DNA from: UBA1402 sp964488495
GTDB lineage: Bacteria > Bacteroidota > Bacteroidia > Bacteroidales > UBA1402
DNA length: 60,575 nucleotides
Assembly (NCBI GenBank): GCA_964488495.1
Contig: CAZAUQ010000006.1
Span: forward strand, 1 to 60,575
Reading direction: 5' to 3'
The position numbers and the translations under genes are program-made. Shown here piece after piece: positions 1-10,265 of the stretch (the first letter of the stretch is position 1; the number at the start of each line of letters is the position of its first letter). Under the pieces are notes generated by a model. That model saw nothing but the letters and a program-made list of their open reading frames with translations, searched no databases and was not told the origin of the DNA.

Positions 1-1
1 G

Positions 2-2056
2 ATTATACTGTGTGCCCTGCTGGCATGCACCGGCCTGTATGCACAGGACAAAGGACTGGTAAATACCACGAAAAGCCCTTATGCAAAAATGTGGAACACC
101 GATGTGTCGGCTGTCAGTTGGACAGATGGTTTTTGGGGAGAACGCTTTGAGGTTTGCCGCGATACCATGGTAATTAATATGTGGCATGTAATGAGCGATC
201 CCGAAGTTTCGCATGCATTCAGAAATCTGGAAATTGCTGCCGGCGAAGCCGAAGGCCGGCACGCCGGCCCTCCTTTTAACGACGGAGATTTCTTCAAATG
301 GTTCGAAAGTGCAGCTGCAGTGTATGCTGTAACCAAAGATCCCAAGCTGGATGCTTTGATGGACAGAATTATTGCCACCATTGCCAAGGCCCAGCGCGAA
401 GACGGCTACATGCATACCCAAGTGATTATTCCCGAACGTAAAAGGCAAAAAGAACAAGCCTCACAACAAGGCGGACCGGTGGGAACTGCAGTCGGAACGG
501 CCAAGGGAGGAGCTTTCAACAACAGGTTGAATTTTGAAACCTACAATCATGGTCATTTGATGACTGCCGCCTGTGTGCATTACCGGGCTACCGGTAAGCG
601 CAATATGCTGGAACTGGCCATTAAAGCCGCCGATTTTCTGCTTCACTTTTACGAAACAGCCACGGCAGAACTAGCACGCAACGCCATTTGTCCCTCGCAT
701 TATATGGGTATAGTCGAAATGTACCGAACCACCGGCGACCCCAAATACCTGGAATTGTCCAAAAACCTGATTGATATCAGAGGAATGGTCGAAAACGGAA
801 CCGACGATAATCAGGACAGAGTGCCTTTCCGTCAGCAAAAAGTGGCCATGGGACATGCCGTCAGGGCTAACTATTTGTATGCCGGAGTAGCGGATGTGTA
901 CGCCGAAACCGGCGAGGCATTGCTCTTGGAAAACCTGGAGTCAATCTGGTCAGACATCGTTCATCGTAAAATGTACATTACCGGCGGCTGTGGAGCCTTG
1001 TACGACGGTACTTCACCCGATGGGACCAATTATACGCCAGACTCCATACAAAAAGTACATCAGGCCTATGGCAGGGCTTATCAATTACCCAACTCTACAG
1101 CCCATAACGAAACCTGTGCCAATATTGGAAATATGCTTTTCAACTGGAGAATGCTTCAGCTCAGTGGTGATGCCAAATATGCCGATGTTCTGGAACGCAC
1201 ATTGTACAATTCTGTACTTTCCGGTATCAGTCTGGGCGGAACCAAGTATTTTTATACCAATCCGCTGCGTTTGTCAAAAGATTTTCCTTATGTGTTGCGC
1301 TGGCCCAAAGAACGTACAGAATACATCAGCTGTTTTTGTTGCCCGCCCAATACGGTGCGTACTATTTGTGAGGCTCAGAATTATGCCTACAGTCTTTCGG
1401 AAGAAGGTGTCTGGTTGAATCTTTACGGTTCCAGCAATTTAGCCACTAAATTGGCGGATGGATCTGCTATTGAACTGGCTCAACATTCAGATTACCCATG
1501 GAAGGGCAAAGTGAATCTGGAGTTTAGCAAACTTCCCCGTAAGGCTGAATTCAGCTTGTTTTTTAGAATTCCCGAATGGTGTGATCAATACGAACTCAGC
1601 ATTAACGGCAGTCCGGTTGATTTGCAGATAGAAAAAGGCTATGCACGAGTTCAACGGAACTGGAAAAAATCCGATAAAATTGAATTCAATATGGAAATGC
1701 AGGCAAAACTGATCGAATCCAATCCCTTGCTCGAAGAAACCCGCAATCAGGTTGCCGTAACATGGGGACCCCTGGTATATTGTCTGGAGTCTGCCGACCT
1801 GGGAAACTATAAAATCGATAACATCAGCATTCCCTCGGACATCAGCCTTCAACCCGAAATGATGGAAATAGACGGCAGCCGCCTGATGAGCCTGAAGGGA
1901 CAAGCCTGGTATGTGGAACAACAAAACTGGGATAATGAACTTTACCGCGAAGTTTCTTCCGCCAAAACTAAAGTACCTGTACGATTAATTCCTTATTATG
2001 CTTTCGGAAACAGAGGTTTTGAAGAGATGACAGTCTGGATGCCTCTGGATCGCTAA
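2..2056 (+). CDS. GH127-type beta-L-arabinofuranosidase (DUF1680), 5' partial
   Basis: This is a secreted glycoside hydrolase of the DUF1680 superfamily (GH127/GH146). The frame is open from base 2, and the first codons read IILCALLACTGLYAQ, the end of a signal peptide, so the real start lies left of the window; the Met at base 89 is internal. The zinc/nucleophile cysteine motifs known from bifidobacterial HypBA1 are present: an E-T-C triplet at about 1109-1117 (zinc ligands Glu and Cys) and CFCC at 1331-1342, whose paired cysteines match the nucleophile and fourth ligand. Family members release beta-linked L-arabinofuranose with retention. The gene leads a run of exported glycan-degrading enzymes, with nine bases to the next gene. 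Fold and family are secure; the exact substrate is inferred. Confidence 0.9.
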   Translation: MILCALLACTGLYAQDKGLVNTTKSPYAKMWNTDVSAVSWTDGFWGERFEVCRDTMVINMWHVMSDPEVSHAFRNLEIAAGEAEGRHAGPPFNDGDFFKWFESAAAVYAVTKDPKLDALMDRIIATIAKAQREDGYMHTQVIIPERKRQKEQASQQGGPVGTAVGTAKGGAFNNRLNFETYNHGHLMTAACVHYRATGKRNMLELAIKAADFLLHFYETATAELARNAICPSHYMGIVEMYRTTGDPKYLELSKNLIDIRGMVENGTDDNQDRVPFRQQKVAMGHAVRANYLYAGVADVYAETGEALLLENLESIWSDIVHRKMYITGGCGALYDGTSPDGTNYTPDSIQKVHQAYGRAYQLPNSTAHNETCANIGNMLFNWRMLQLSGDAKYADVLERTLYNSVLSGISLGGTKYFYTNPLRLSKDFPYVLRWPKERTEYISCFCCPPNTVRTICEAQNYAYSLSEEGVWLNLYGSSNLATKLADGSAIELAQHSDYPWKGKVNLEFSKLPRKAEFSLFFRIPEWCDQYELSINGSPVDLQIEKGYARVQRNWKKSDKIEFNMEMQAKLIESNPLLEETRNQVAVTWGPLVYCLESADLGNYKIDNISIPSDISLQPEMMEIDGSRLMSLKGQAWYVEQQNWDNELYREVSSAKTKVPVRLIPYYAFGNRGFEEMTVWMPLDR

Positions 2057-2065
2057 AAACATGCT

Positions 2066-5000
2066 ATGAAAACAATCAGACGACTACTAACTATTGGCCT
2101 CATATTCACCTCGTTTATAGGTGGCGCTCAAACATTTCGCCCCATTTGGGAGAATCACAAAGTGTTGGAAATAAACAGGCTGCCTGCAAGAGCTTCTTTT
2201 ATTCCCTTTGTCGAAACGACACAAGACCGTACTATGACTCTCAACGGAAATTGGAAATTTCTGTATGTCCCTAAGGCAGAAGAAGCGCCCTTATCTTTTT
2301 TTCAATCAGACTTTGACGATGCCGGTTGGGCGGAGTTGCCGGTGCCTTCAAACTGGGAAATGCAAGGTTATGGTACACCGATTTATGTGAGTTCAGGTTA
2401 TTCCTTCAAGATTGATCCGCCATTGGTGAGCTCGGAACCAAATCCCCGAAATACCTCGTACATCGAAAGAACGCCGGTGGGTTCTTACCGGCGATATTTC
2501 GAATTGCCCCAAAATTGGTCCGACAAAAAAGTTTTTTTACGTTTCGATGGTGTACAGAGTGCTTTTAATGTCTGGATCAACGGACATTATGTAGGTTACA
2601 GCCAGGGAAGTATGGAAATGTCGGAATTTGACGTAACAAGCTGTTTGCAACCCGGTAATAACCTGATTGCCGTACAGGTGTTTCGCTACAGCGACGGCAG
2701 TTATCTCGAAGATCAGGATATGTGGCGAATGTCTGGTATTTACAGGGATGTCACTCTCTACGCCACCGAAAAAATCCGTATTTATGATTTTGGCGTACGC
2801 ACCGAGCTTGATAGTACTTACACCAACGCTCGTTTGCTTATTGAACCCAAACTCTCGGTGTACGACGGGCAAACAGCCGAAGGCTATGTGCTCAAGGCTG
2901 ATTTGTACGATGCCGAGGGAAATGCTGTCTTTGATAAAGCTTTGGAACAGGACGCTGTACCGGTGTTGAACAGGGAAATTCGTTCCAACATTCTCAATGC
3001 CCGTACTCCCCAACGAGGTGCCCGCAGTTTTGGCTGGTTCGATGCCGAAGTGGTTTCTCCTCATTTGTGGACGGCCGAAACGCCCTATCTCTATACCCTG
3101 GAATTGGGCCTGTACAACGAACAGGGACAAGTAGTTGAACGGATTCGTACCAAAGTTGGGTTTCGGAGTGTTGAAATAAGCGAAGGACAGGTGCTGATTA
3201 ACGGAAAACCCATACGTTTTCGCGGAGTAAACCGCCATGAGCACGATCCCTTTACCGGCAAGGTTATGACCGAAGAGCGTATGCTTCAGGATATTCTGCT
3301 AATGAAGCAAGCCAACGTGAATGCGGTTCGCACGGCTCATTATCCCAACGTAGTCCGCTGGTATGAGCTTTGCGACGAATACGGTATTTATGTAATGGAT
3401 GAAGCCAATATCGAAACCCACGGACTAAGGGGCTTTCTGGCCAGTGAGCCCGACTGGCATGCCGCCTTTATGGACAGAGCTGTTCGCATGGTTATGCGCG
3501 ACCGCAATCACCCCAGTATTGTTTTTTGGTCTTTGGGCAACGAATCGGGCTATGGGCCCAATTTTGCTGCCATATCGGCTTGGATCCGCGATTTTGATCC
3601 CAGTCGTAAGATTCACTACGAAGGTGCTCAGGGCCTGGAAAAAGATCCGGAAACGGTTGATGTAACAGCTCGTTTTTATCCAAGGGTTTTGGACGAATAC
3701 CTGAATCCTAATATACCGGAAGGATCAGACAAGGAACGTCCCGAAAACGCTCGCTGGGAAAGGCTCCTGAATATTGCCCGCAGCAATGCTGATGACCGCC
3801 CTGTCGTAACCAGCGAATACGCCCACGCTATGGGTAATGCCATGGGTAATTTCAAAGAATACTGGGACGAAATTTACAGTCATCCCCGTATGTTAGGGGG
3901 CTTTATCTGGGACTGGGTCGATCAGGCCCTGGCCAAACCATTGGAAGACGATCGTACACAAATGTCCTACGGAGGTGATTTTGGAGATATTCCCAATTCA
4001 AAGGCTTTTTGCCTGAACGGAGTAATACTAGCTGACCGACAGACAACACCCAAATATTGGGAAGTAAAAAAAGTCTATCAGCCGGTTTTGTTTGAACAAG
4101 GCAAAGACAATCTGCATTTCTGTATTACCAACCGTCAACATCACTTAAGCCTCGATCAATACAGCCTTAACTGGCAAGTGCGAGTCGATGGAAAAACCAT
4201 AGAAACAGGCAATATGGATCTACCGGCTGTTGCTCCGGGAAGCAGCCATGAAATCGAGCTTCCCCTGAGTTTTGGCAAAAAATACCGGGGCGATGTGCGT
4301 CTTTTGCTGAGTATGGTGCTCAAAGAGGATGCTTTTTGGGCCAAAAAAGGACACGAACTAGCCTGGGAAGAGTTTTGTCTGAAAAAGGCTGAATTGGTCG
4401 CTCCGGAGCTCAGGAAAGGAAAAATTACACTCAGCGAAAAAGAGAGCATTTTACTTGTTGAAGGCAAGAATTTCTCCCAACAATGGGACAAACAAACAGG
4501 AGCTTTGATATCTCTTGTGTATAATAAACAAGAAATGCTGGCACGAAGTGAGGAACTCTTTACTCAGCCGAATCTTCAGGCCTTTCGGGCTCCCACCGAC
4601 AACGATGCCGGTTTTGGCAACTGGCTGGCCAAAGACTGGAGCAATCATCTGATGGCTACTCCGGTAAAGAAGCTGGTCGGTTTCAGCTGTCATCTCAACA
4701 AAGAAGGCTTGGCCGAAATCAAATCAGAGAGCCTATATACTTACCTCAAGGGAACAATACGCTGTACTTCTGTTTTCAAAGTCGGAGCTGATGGCAGTAT
4801 GGACGTTGAACATAAATTTCATCCCGAAGGGGAATTGCCGGTTCTGCCGCGTTTGGGAGTAGCCTGGGCTTTTGCCGAAGATCTGCAACAATTGCAGTGG
4901 TATGGTCTGGGCCCACTGGAAACATATCCAGACCGTAAAAGCGGTATGAGAACGGGGATTTGGTCGTCAAAAGTGGCTTATCAATTGTTCCCATATCCCA

Positions 5001-5296
5001 GGCCTCAGGAAAGCGGAAATCACGAAGAAACCCAGTATTTGATACTAAAGAACAATAAGAATAAAGGTTTAAGAATCAAAGCTCTGGAAGAAGTCTTTGC
5101 TTTTTCTGCTTTGCCGTATTTAGCCACTGATCTGAGTGCCTGTCGTCATTATACTGATTTACAAGCCAGAAAAGCGGTGATATGTTCCATAGATGCCCAA
5201 CAACTGGGCCTGGGTAACAGCAGTTGCGGCCCGGGTGTCCTTAAAGAATATACAGTAAAGAAAACTCAAGTTCGTTACAGGATAGAAGGTTTGTAA
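2066..5296 (+). CDS. GH2 beta-galactosidase (LacZ-type), secreted
   Basis: A 1076-residue family 2 glycoside hydrolase. Residues 1-21 form a signal peptide ending near GGAQ. Next come a GH2 sugar-binding jelly roll (about 50-230), an Ig-like domain (about 232-345), the TIM barrel (about 347-640) and a C-terminal beta-galactosidase small-chain domain (about 780-1070). The general acid/base is Glu493 in LGNESGYG and the nucleophile is Glu584 in TSEYAHAMGN. The length and the C-terminal domain fit LacZ-type beta-galactosidases better than beta-glucuronidases. It sits in a periplasmic or surface enzyme series and probably removes terminal galactose from an oligosaccharide, but substrate specificity cannot be read from sequence alone. 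Confidence 0.92.
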   Translation: MKTIRRLLTIGLIFTSFIGGAQTFRPIWENHKVLEINRLPARASFIPFVETTQDRTMTLNGNWKFLYVPKAEEAPLSFFQSDFDDAGWAELPVPSNWEMQGYGTPIYVSSGYSFKIDPPLVSSEPNPRNTSYIERTPVGSYRRYFELPQNWSDKKVFLRFDGVQSAFNVWINGHYVGYSQGSMEMSEFDVTSCLQPGNNLIAVQVFRYSDGSYLEDQDMWRMSGIYRDVTLYATEKIRIYDFGVRTELDSTYTNARLLIEPKLSVYDGQTAEGYVLKADLYDAEGNAVFDKALEQDAVPVLNREIRSNILNARTPQRGARSFGWFDAEVVSPHLWTAETPYLYTLELGLYNEQGQVVERIRTKVGFRSVEISEGQVLINGKPIRFRGVNRHEHDPFTGKVMTEERMLQDILLMKQANVNAVRTAHYPNVVRWYELCDEYGIYVMDEANIETHGLRGFLASEPDWHAAFMDRAVRMVMRDRNHPSIVFWSLGNESGYGPNFAAISAWIRDFDPSRKIHYEGAQGLEKDPETVDVTARFYPRVLDEYLNPNIPEGSDKERPENARWERLLNIARSNADDRPVVTSEYAHAMGNAMGNFKEYWDEIYSHPRMLGGFIWDWVDQALAKPLEDDRTQMSYGGDFGDIPNSKAFCLNGVILADRQTTPKYWEVKKVYQPVLFEQGKDNLHFCITNRQHHLSLDQYSLNWQVRVDGKTIETGNMDLPAVAPGSSHEIELPLSFGKKYRGDVRLLLSMVLKEDAFWAKKGHELAWEEFCLKKAELVAPELRKGKITLSEKESILLVEGKNFSQQWDKQTGALISLVYNKQEMLARSEELFTQPNLQAFRAPTDNDAGFGNWLAKDWSNHLMATPVKKLVGFSCHLNKEGLAEIKSESLYTYLKGTIRCTSVFKVGADGSMDVEHKFHPEGELPVLPRLGVAWAFAEDLQQLQWYGLGPLETYPDRKSGMRTGIWSSKVAYQLFPYPRPQESGNHEETQYLILKNNKNKGLRIKALEEVFAFSALPYLATDLSACRHYTDLQARKAVICSIDAQQLGLGNSSCGPGVLKEYTVKKTQVRYRIEGL

Positions 5297-5383
5297 AAAA
5301 GTAGAAAAGCAAGCTTTTGTTGTCCGGGTTTTGACTGAGAAGAATTAAACAGCTGGTTTGAAAGAAAAATATAAACAAACAAC

Positions 5384-8300
5384 ATGAAAAGAATTTGTAT
5401 AGTCTTACTGAGCTTTTTGCTCCTGGGCGTTTTTTCCTGCCGGCAGGCAGATTCCCTGGGAAAAAACTTTTTGAATCCTCCCGATGCAGCCAAACCCTGG
5501 ATTTTTTGGTACTGGATCAACGGAGCAGTAACCAAAGAAGGCATCAGAGCAGATTTGGAAGCCATGAAAGAAATCGGGCTGGAAGGGGCTTATTTAATGC
5601 CTATACGCGATTCTTCCAGGGTGCAATATATGTCCAATACTGTTTTGCAACTTTCAGACCAATGGTGGGAAATGTTGCGTTATTCCATGCAAGAAGCCGA
5701 TCGTTTAGGCCTGAAAATGGGTATGCACATTTCGGATGGTTTTGCTCTTGCCGGAGGTCCCTGGATTACTCCGGAAATGTCGATGCAAAGGGTTGTATAT
5801 TCCGAAACCCTCGTTAAGGGAGGACAGATAGATCAACTCCAGCTGATAAAACCCAAAACCAAAATCGATTATTACCGCGATATAGCCGTTTTCGCCCTGC
5901 CTGCACCCGATATGGAGAGCAGCGAAAGCCTGAGACCAAAAGTCAGTTCCGGTAACAAACAAGATTTAAGTTTTCTGCTGGATGGTTCAGGCCGTTTCAA
6001 AACCAAAGAAGATTGCTGGATTCAATATGCTTTTGATCAGCCATTTACTGCCCGTTCGCTCACAATTGTGACGGGAGGCAACAATTTTCAGGCCCATCGT
6101 TTGCGTGTTGCAGTCAGTGATGACGGAAAAAACTTTCGCGACATCAAACAGCTGGTTCCTGCCCGAAGAGGCTGGCAGGATACCGATGCTGATGTCACTT
6201 ACAGTTTGCCCGAAACCAAGGCCAGGTATTATCGTTTTTACTGGACAGCCGAAGGTACTGAGCCGGCTGCCGAAGATATTGATCCTGCCAAGTGGAAACC
6301 TGAACTTAGTATTAATAAAATCAAGCTTAACAGCAGAGCTCTGATAGAAAATTTCGAAGGAAAAAGCGGAGTGGTTTGGCGCTTAAGCCAACGAACCACA
6401 GAAACCGATTTATCGACAAGCAATTGTATTCAAGCCGGAGATATCATCAACATAAGTGATAAAATGGATGAGTCCGGGAACCTGAGAAATTTGAACCTGC
6501 CTCAGGGTGACTGGATGATATTGAGATTGGGGCATACCTCCACCGGACACGAAAATGAAACCGGAGGAGGAGCTAGGGGACTGGAGTGCGATAAATTCAA
6601 TCCCGAAGCTGTCCGTCTGCAATTTGAAAATTGGTTTGGTGCTATTTACAAGCATGTAGACAAGAAGTTGCTGAGCAGGGTATTAACTAATATGCATTCC
6701 GACAGCTGGGAATGCGGCAGCCAAAACTGGACCCCTGCATTTCTGGAGGAATTCCGTCAGCGCCGCTCTTATGATCTTTTGCCCTTTTTGCCCTTATATG
6801 CCGGAATTCCCATTGGCAGTGCTGACATTTCTGAAAGCGTTTTGCTGGACATCCGTCAGACGGTTGCAGAACTGGTCAACGAGGTGTTCTTTGCCACTTT
6901 AAGCGAGCTAGCCAGAGAAAAGAATTGTGTTTTTTCGTCGGAATGTGTTTCCCCCACCATGCTCAGCGACGGCATGCTTCATTATCAGCAGGTAGATCTG
7001 CCCATGGGTGAGTATTGGCTGGACAGTCCCACGCACGACAAACCCAACGATATGGCCGATGCCATCTCGGGAGCGCATATTTACGGCAAAAATATGGTGC
7101 AGGCCGAAGGCTTTACCCAACTCAGAGGCGAATGGAACGAACATCCCCGTATGGTAAAAAAACTGGGCGATTTCAATTTTGCCCAGGGAATGAACAAATT
7201 ATTTTTCCATGTATACTGTCATCACCCCTTTAGCGGAAAATATCCCGGGATGACCCTGGACGGCATAGGTTTGTTTATGCAAAGAGGACAAACCTGGTGG
7301 CCTTATGCTTCGGAATGGATCAATTACATCAATCGTTGTCAGTTTATGCTGCAGCAGGGAGTTTCTGTAAATGATATTGCTGTATTTACAGGCGAGGAAC
7401 TTCCCCGTAGAGCCCTGCTTCCTGACCGCCTGGTGTCTTCTTTACCGGGTCTTTTTGGAGAAGAAAGTGTGGCCTCTGAACAGGAACGAAAGGCTAACCG
7501 CGGAGTGCCGATGCATTCTACTTCGGTCAATGTAACAGCCTCAGCCAATATGTATACGGCCAATCAATGGATAGATCCTCTGAGAGGTTATAAATACGAT
7601 TCTTTCAACAAAGACGTCTTATTGCGTTTAGCTCGTGCAGAAAATGGCCGCATGGTCTTACCCGGAGGAGCCAGTTACAGGGTAGTGGTATTTCCCGAAC
7701 CGCATCAGATGTCGCCTGATTCCAGCTATCTGAGCCTCGAAGTGGCCCGTAAAATAAAAGAATTACAAGACGCAGGAGTAGTGGTGCTCTTACCATCTAA
7801 ACGCCCGGCCGGCATTCCCGACTATTATCAAAAAGAGCAAAGCAACCTGGAATTGGATCAATTGACAGCTGCCATTTGGAAGCAAGCTCAGGAGCAATCT
7901 TGTCTCTTGCCTTATCAAGAAGATAATTTAAATCGCTTCGGCCTGGAAGCAGACATTCTTTTTAAAGATACCCAGAACAGAGATTTGTATGATCTTGCCT
8001 GGAATCATCGCAGAGACGAAGAAACTGAAACTGATAGTTGGTTTATTTCCAACCAGCTCGATTCGAAACGCAGCCTTGAAGTATCCTTGCGTGGAGCAGG
8101 AAGGGTTCCGGAGTGGTTTGATCCTCAAAGTGCCGAGATTTCAGAAATAAAAAACTGGCGCATAGAACAGGGCAGAACCATTGTTCAACTGAATTTGTCT
8201 CCTGTTCAGTCTGGTTTTATAGTATTGCGAAATAAAACCAAGCAAGAAAACAGCAGTCAATCTGAGCTATGGCAGTCAAAGGATTTGGACATAAATTCCT

Positions 8301-8800
8301 GGAATATTCATTTCAATTCAATTAATAAGGAAATAGAAAGCCCGGGCTTTTTCGATTGGAGAAAGTCAGAAGACCCGGATCTTAAATATTATGCAGGCAT
8401 AGCAGAATACCGCTCAACTTTCATCCTTGATAAAAAACCTCTGACTGATAAAATATATCTCTCATTTGATAGTGTGAATGTTATGGCCGAAGTTTTTCTG
8501 AATGGAAAATCCTGTGGTATTCTTTGGGCTCAACCCTTCATATTGGATGTAAGCAAACAACTGAAATCAGGCAAAAACGATCTGAGAATTGATGTTGCCA
8601 ATACCTGGTACAACAAGGTACAGGCCGTCAATCACAAGTTGATTCAAGAGGAGGACTTTTGGACGAATGCTCGTGTATGGAGAATCAAGAGGCCTCGTTC
8701 GTACGAGGGCTTTGATTTACGGAATTTTCCTGTTGAATACTTACAAGAGTCAGGTATTCAGGGAGATATCAAATTATTATGGGTAATACTTCAACCCTGA
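5384..8800 (+). CDS. GH106-type alpha-L-rhamnosidase-like lipoprotein
   Basis: An 1138-residue protein with an N-terminal lipoprotein signal (LLLGVFSC, Cys19). It then has the characteristic start of the GH106 family (PWIFWYWINGAVTKEGI, about 36-52), a large catalytic barrel, and a C-terminal GH2-like sugar-binding beta-sandwich (about 985-1085, motif MAEVFLNGKSCGILWAQPF). GH106 enzymes cut alpha-L-rhamnose from pectic rhamnogalacturonans and similar glycans by inversion. The ATG at 5384 is supported by the lipobox. An 87-base gap precedes it, and the next gene starts four bases after its stop, so it is likely co-transcribed with the esterase. Some proteins of this architecture have other or unknown activities, so rhamnosidase is a family-level call. 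Confidence 0.85.
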   Translation: MKRICIVLLSFLLLGVFSCRQADSLGKNFLNPPDAAKPWIFWYWINGAVTKEGIRADLEAMKEIGLEGAYLMPIRDSSRVQYMSNTVLQLSDQWWEMLRYSMQEADRLGLKMGMHISDGFALAGGPWITPEMSMQRVVYSETLVKGGQIDQLQLIKPKTKIDYYRDIAVFALPAPDMESSESLRPKVSSGNKQDLSFLLDGSGRFKTKEDCWIQYAFDQPFTARSLTIVTGGNNFQAHRLRVAVSDDGKNFRDIKQLVPARRGWQDTDADVTYSLPETKARYYRFYWTAEGTEPAAEDIDPAKWKPELSINKIKLNSRALIENFEGKSGVVWRLSQRTTETDLSTSNCIQAGDIINISDKMDESGNLRNLNLPQGDWMILRLGHTSTGHENETGGGARGLECDKFNPEAVRLQFENWFGAIYKHVDKKLLSRVLTNMHSDSWECGSQNWTPAFLEEFRQRRSYDLLPFLPLYAGIPIGSADISESVLLDIRQTVAELVNEVFFATLSELAREKNCVFSSECVSPTMLSDGMLHYQQVDLPMGEYWLDSPTHDKPNDMADAISGAHIYGKNMVQAEGFTQLRGEWNEHPRMVKKLGDFNFAQGMNKLFFHVYCHHPFSGKYPGMTLDGIGLFMQRGQTWWPYASEWINYINRCQFMLQQGVSVNDIAVFTGEELPRRALLPDRLVSSLPGLFGEESVASEQERKANRGVPMHSTSVNVTASANMYTANQWIDPLRGYKYDSFNKDVLLRLARAENGRMVLPGGASYRVVVFPEPHQMSPDSSYLSLEVARKIKELQDAGVVVLLPSKRPAGIPDYYQKEQSNLELDQLTAAIWKQAQEQSCLLPYQEDNLNRFGLEADILFKDTQNRDLYDLAWNHRRDEETETDSWFISNQLDSKRSLEVSLRGAGRVPEWFDPQSAEISEIKNWRIEQGRTIVQLNLSPVQSGFIVLRNKTKQENSSQSELWQSKDLDINSWNIHFNSINKEIESPGFFDWRKSEDPDLKYYAGIAEYRSTFILDKKPLTDKIYLSFDSVNVMAEVFLNGKSCGILWAQPFILDVSKQLKSGKNDLRIDVANTWYNKVQAVNHKLIQEEDFWTNARVWRIKRPRSYEGFDLRNFPVEYLQESGIQGDIKLLWVILQP

Positions 8801-8804
8801 TGCT

Positions 8805-10265
8805 ATGAAAAGGTTGATTTATTTGTGTCTTTTTATCGTTTGCCTTGTGCTGCCTGAAAATACGGAGGCTAAACTGCGTTTACCTGCCTTCGTTTCCAGT
8901 AATATGGTGTTGCAACAACAGCAGGAAACCAAAGTCTGGGGATGGTCAGAACCGGATATCAACATTAAAGTAAAAACCTCCTGGAACAACAAACAATATA
9001 AAATAAAAGCAAACAGCGAAGGCTATTGGGAATTCAAATTGAATACTCCGAAGGCCGGCGGACCTTATACCATTCTTTTCGATGACGGCGAAAAACTTTT
9101 GCTCGAAAATATTTTGATAGGCGAAATCTGGTTCTGCTCCGGTCAGTCCAACATGGAGATGCCCATGAAGGGTTATCCGGCTCAGGGGATAGAAGGCAGC
9201 CTGCAGGACATCCTGCAATCAAAAGACGATCAGTTGCGCTTGTTTACTGTAAAAAGAGCAGCTCTGGCCACAAAAGCAGCAGATGTAAACGGCCGGTGGC
9301 AGGAAGCCAATCCCGAAACAGTAAATGATTTCAGTGCCACAGCCTATTATTTTGGCCGTTACCTGCGAGAAATGCTCGGTGTACCGGTAGGCTTGATAAA
9401 CAGCAGCCTGGGCGGTTCTTTTATTGAATCCTGGATGAGCGTCGAAAGCCTGGAGGGTCTGTCTGAATTGTCTGTTCCCCTGACTCAGGAGGAAGTGCGC
9501 TCCTCCAACCGTACAGCGACAGCATTGTATAATGGGATGATTCATCCCTTTCATGGTTTTAACATAAAAGGCTGTATCTGGTATCAGGGAGAATCCAATA
9601 CCGACCGGCCCGAAAGCTATAAAGAGCTTTTTGTACAACTGGTTACAAGCTGGCGTAAAGAGTGGGGAATAGGTGATTTCCCTTTTTATTATTGTCAGAT
9701 TGCCCCCTACGATTACGGTCTGATCACTCCAAAGGGTGAAAAAGCAGTGAATTCTGCCTTGATTCGAGAGGCTCAGGCTCAGGCCGAAGATTTGATTCCA
9801 AATGGCGGCATGGCCGTTTTGATGGATGCAGGTCTGATTAGTGACATTCATCCCAGGAAAAAACAAGAAGCAGGAGAACGACTGGCTGTATTGGCCCTGA
9901 ACGGAAGCTACGGCCTGAAAGGTCCGGAAGTCCGCAGCCCTCGTTACACGCATTGTGAGCAACGCGACAGTATGCTCATACTAAGTTTTGACAGGGCAGG
10001 GCTGGGTTTGGACAGAACTACGGGCAAACTGCAGCATTTCCTGATAGCCGGTCCGGACAAGGTCTTTTATCCTGCTCAGGCCAAAATCAACCGCGACAAG
10101 ATTCAGCTTTGGTCTGCCTCTGTTCCTAAACCGACAGCTGCCCGTTATGCCTTTGACAACTGCTCTGAAGGTGATTTATTTGGCGTGAACGGCCAACCCG
10201 TTTCTTCTTTCAGAACAGATAACTGGCATGAGAACGAAATAATTATTGAAAAGCATGAAGAATAA
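8805..10265 (+). CDS. Sialate O-acetylesterase-like carbohydrate esterase (SASA family)
   Basis: A 486-residue secreted SGNH-type esterase. It has a signal peptide (residues 1 to about 22, ending NTEA), an early beta-sandwich segment (about 25-105), then the SASA catalytic domain with SGQSNM at 112-117 carrying the serine nucleophile and a D-x-H-P motif at Asp347/His349. Family members remove O-acetyl groups from sialic acid or from plant polysaccharides. Here the neighbours are plant-glycan hydrolases and no sialidase or sialic-acid catabolic gene is in view, so deacetylation of a pectic or hemicellulosic chain is more likely. It overlaps the next gene by 11 bases, a sign of translational coupling. 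Confidence 0.88.
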   Translation: MKRLIYLCLFIVCLVLPENTEAKLRLPAFVSSNMVLQQQQETKVWGWSEPDINIKVKTSWNNKQYKIKANSEGYWEFKLNTPKAGGPYTILFDDGEKLLLENILIGEIWFCSGQSNMEMPMKGYPAQGIEGSLQDILQSKDDQLRLFTVKRAALATKAADVNGRWQEANPETVNDFSATAYYFGRYLREMLGVPVGLINSSLGGSFIESWMSVESLEGLSELSVPLTQEEVRSSNRTATALYNGMIHPFHGFNIKGCIWYQGESNTDRPESYKELFVQLVTSWRKEWGIGDFPFYYCQIAPYDYGLITPKGEKAVNSALIREAQAQAEDLIPNGGMAVLMDAGLISDIHPRKKQEAGERLAVLALNGSYGLKGPEVRSPRYTHCEQRDSMLILSFDRAGLGLDRTTGKLQHFLIAGPDKVFYPAQAKINRDKIQLWSASVPKPTAARYAFDNCSEGDLFGVNGQPVSSFRTDNWHENEIIIEKHEE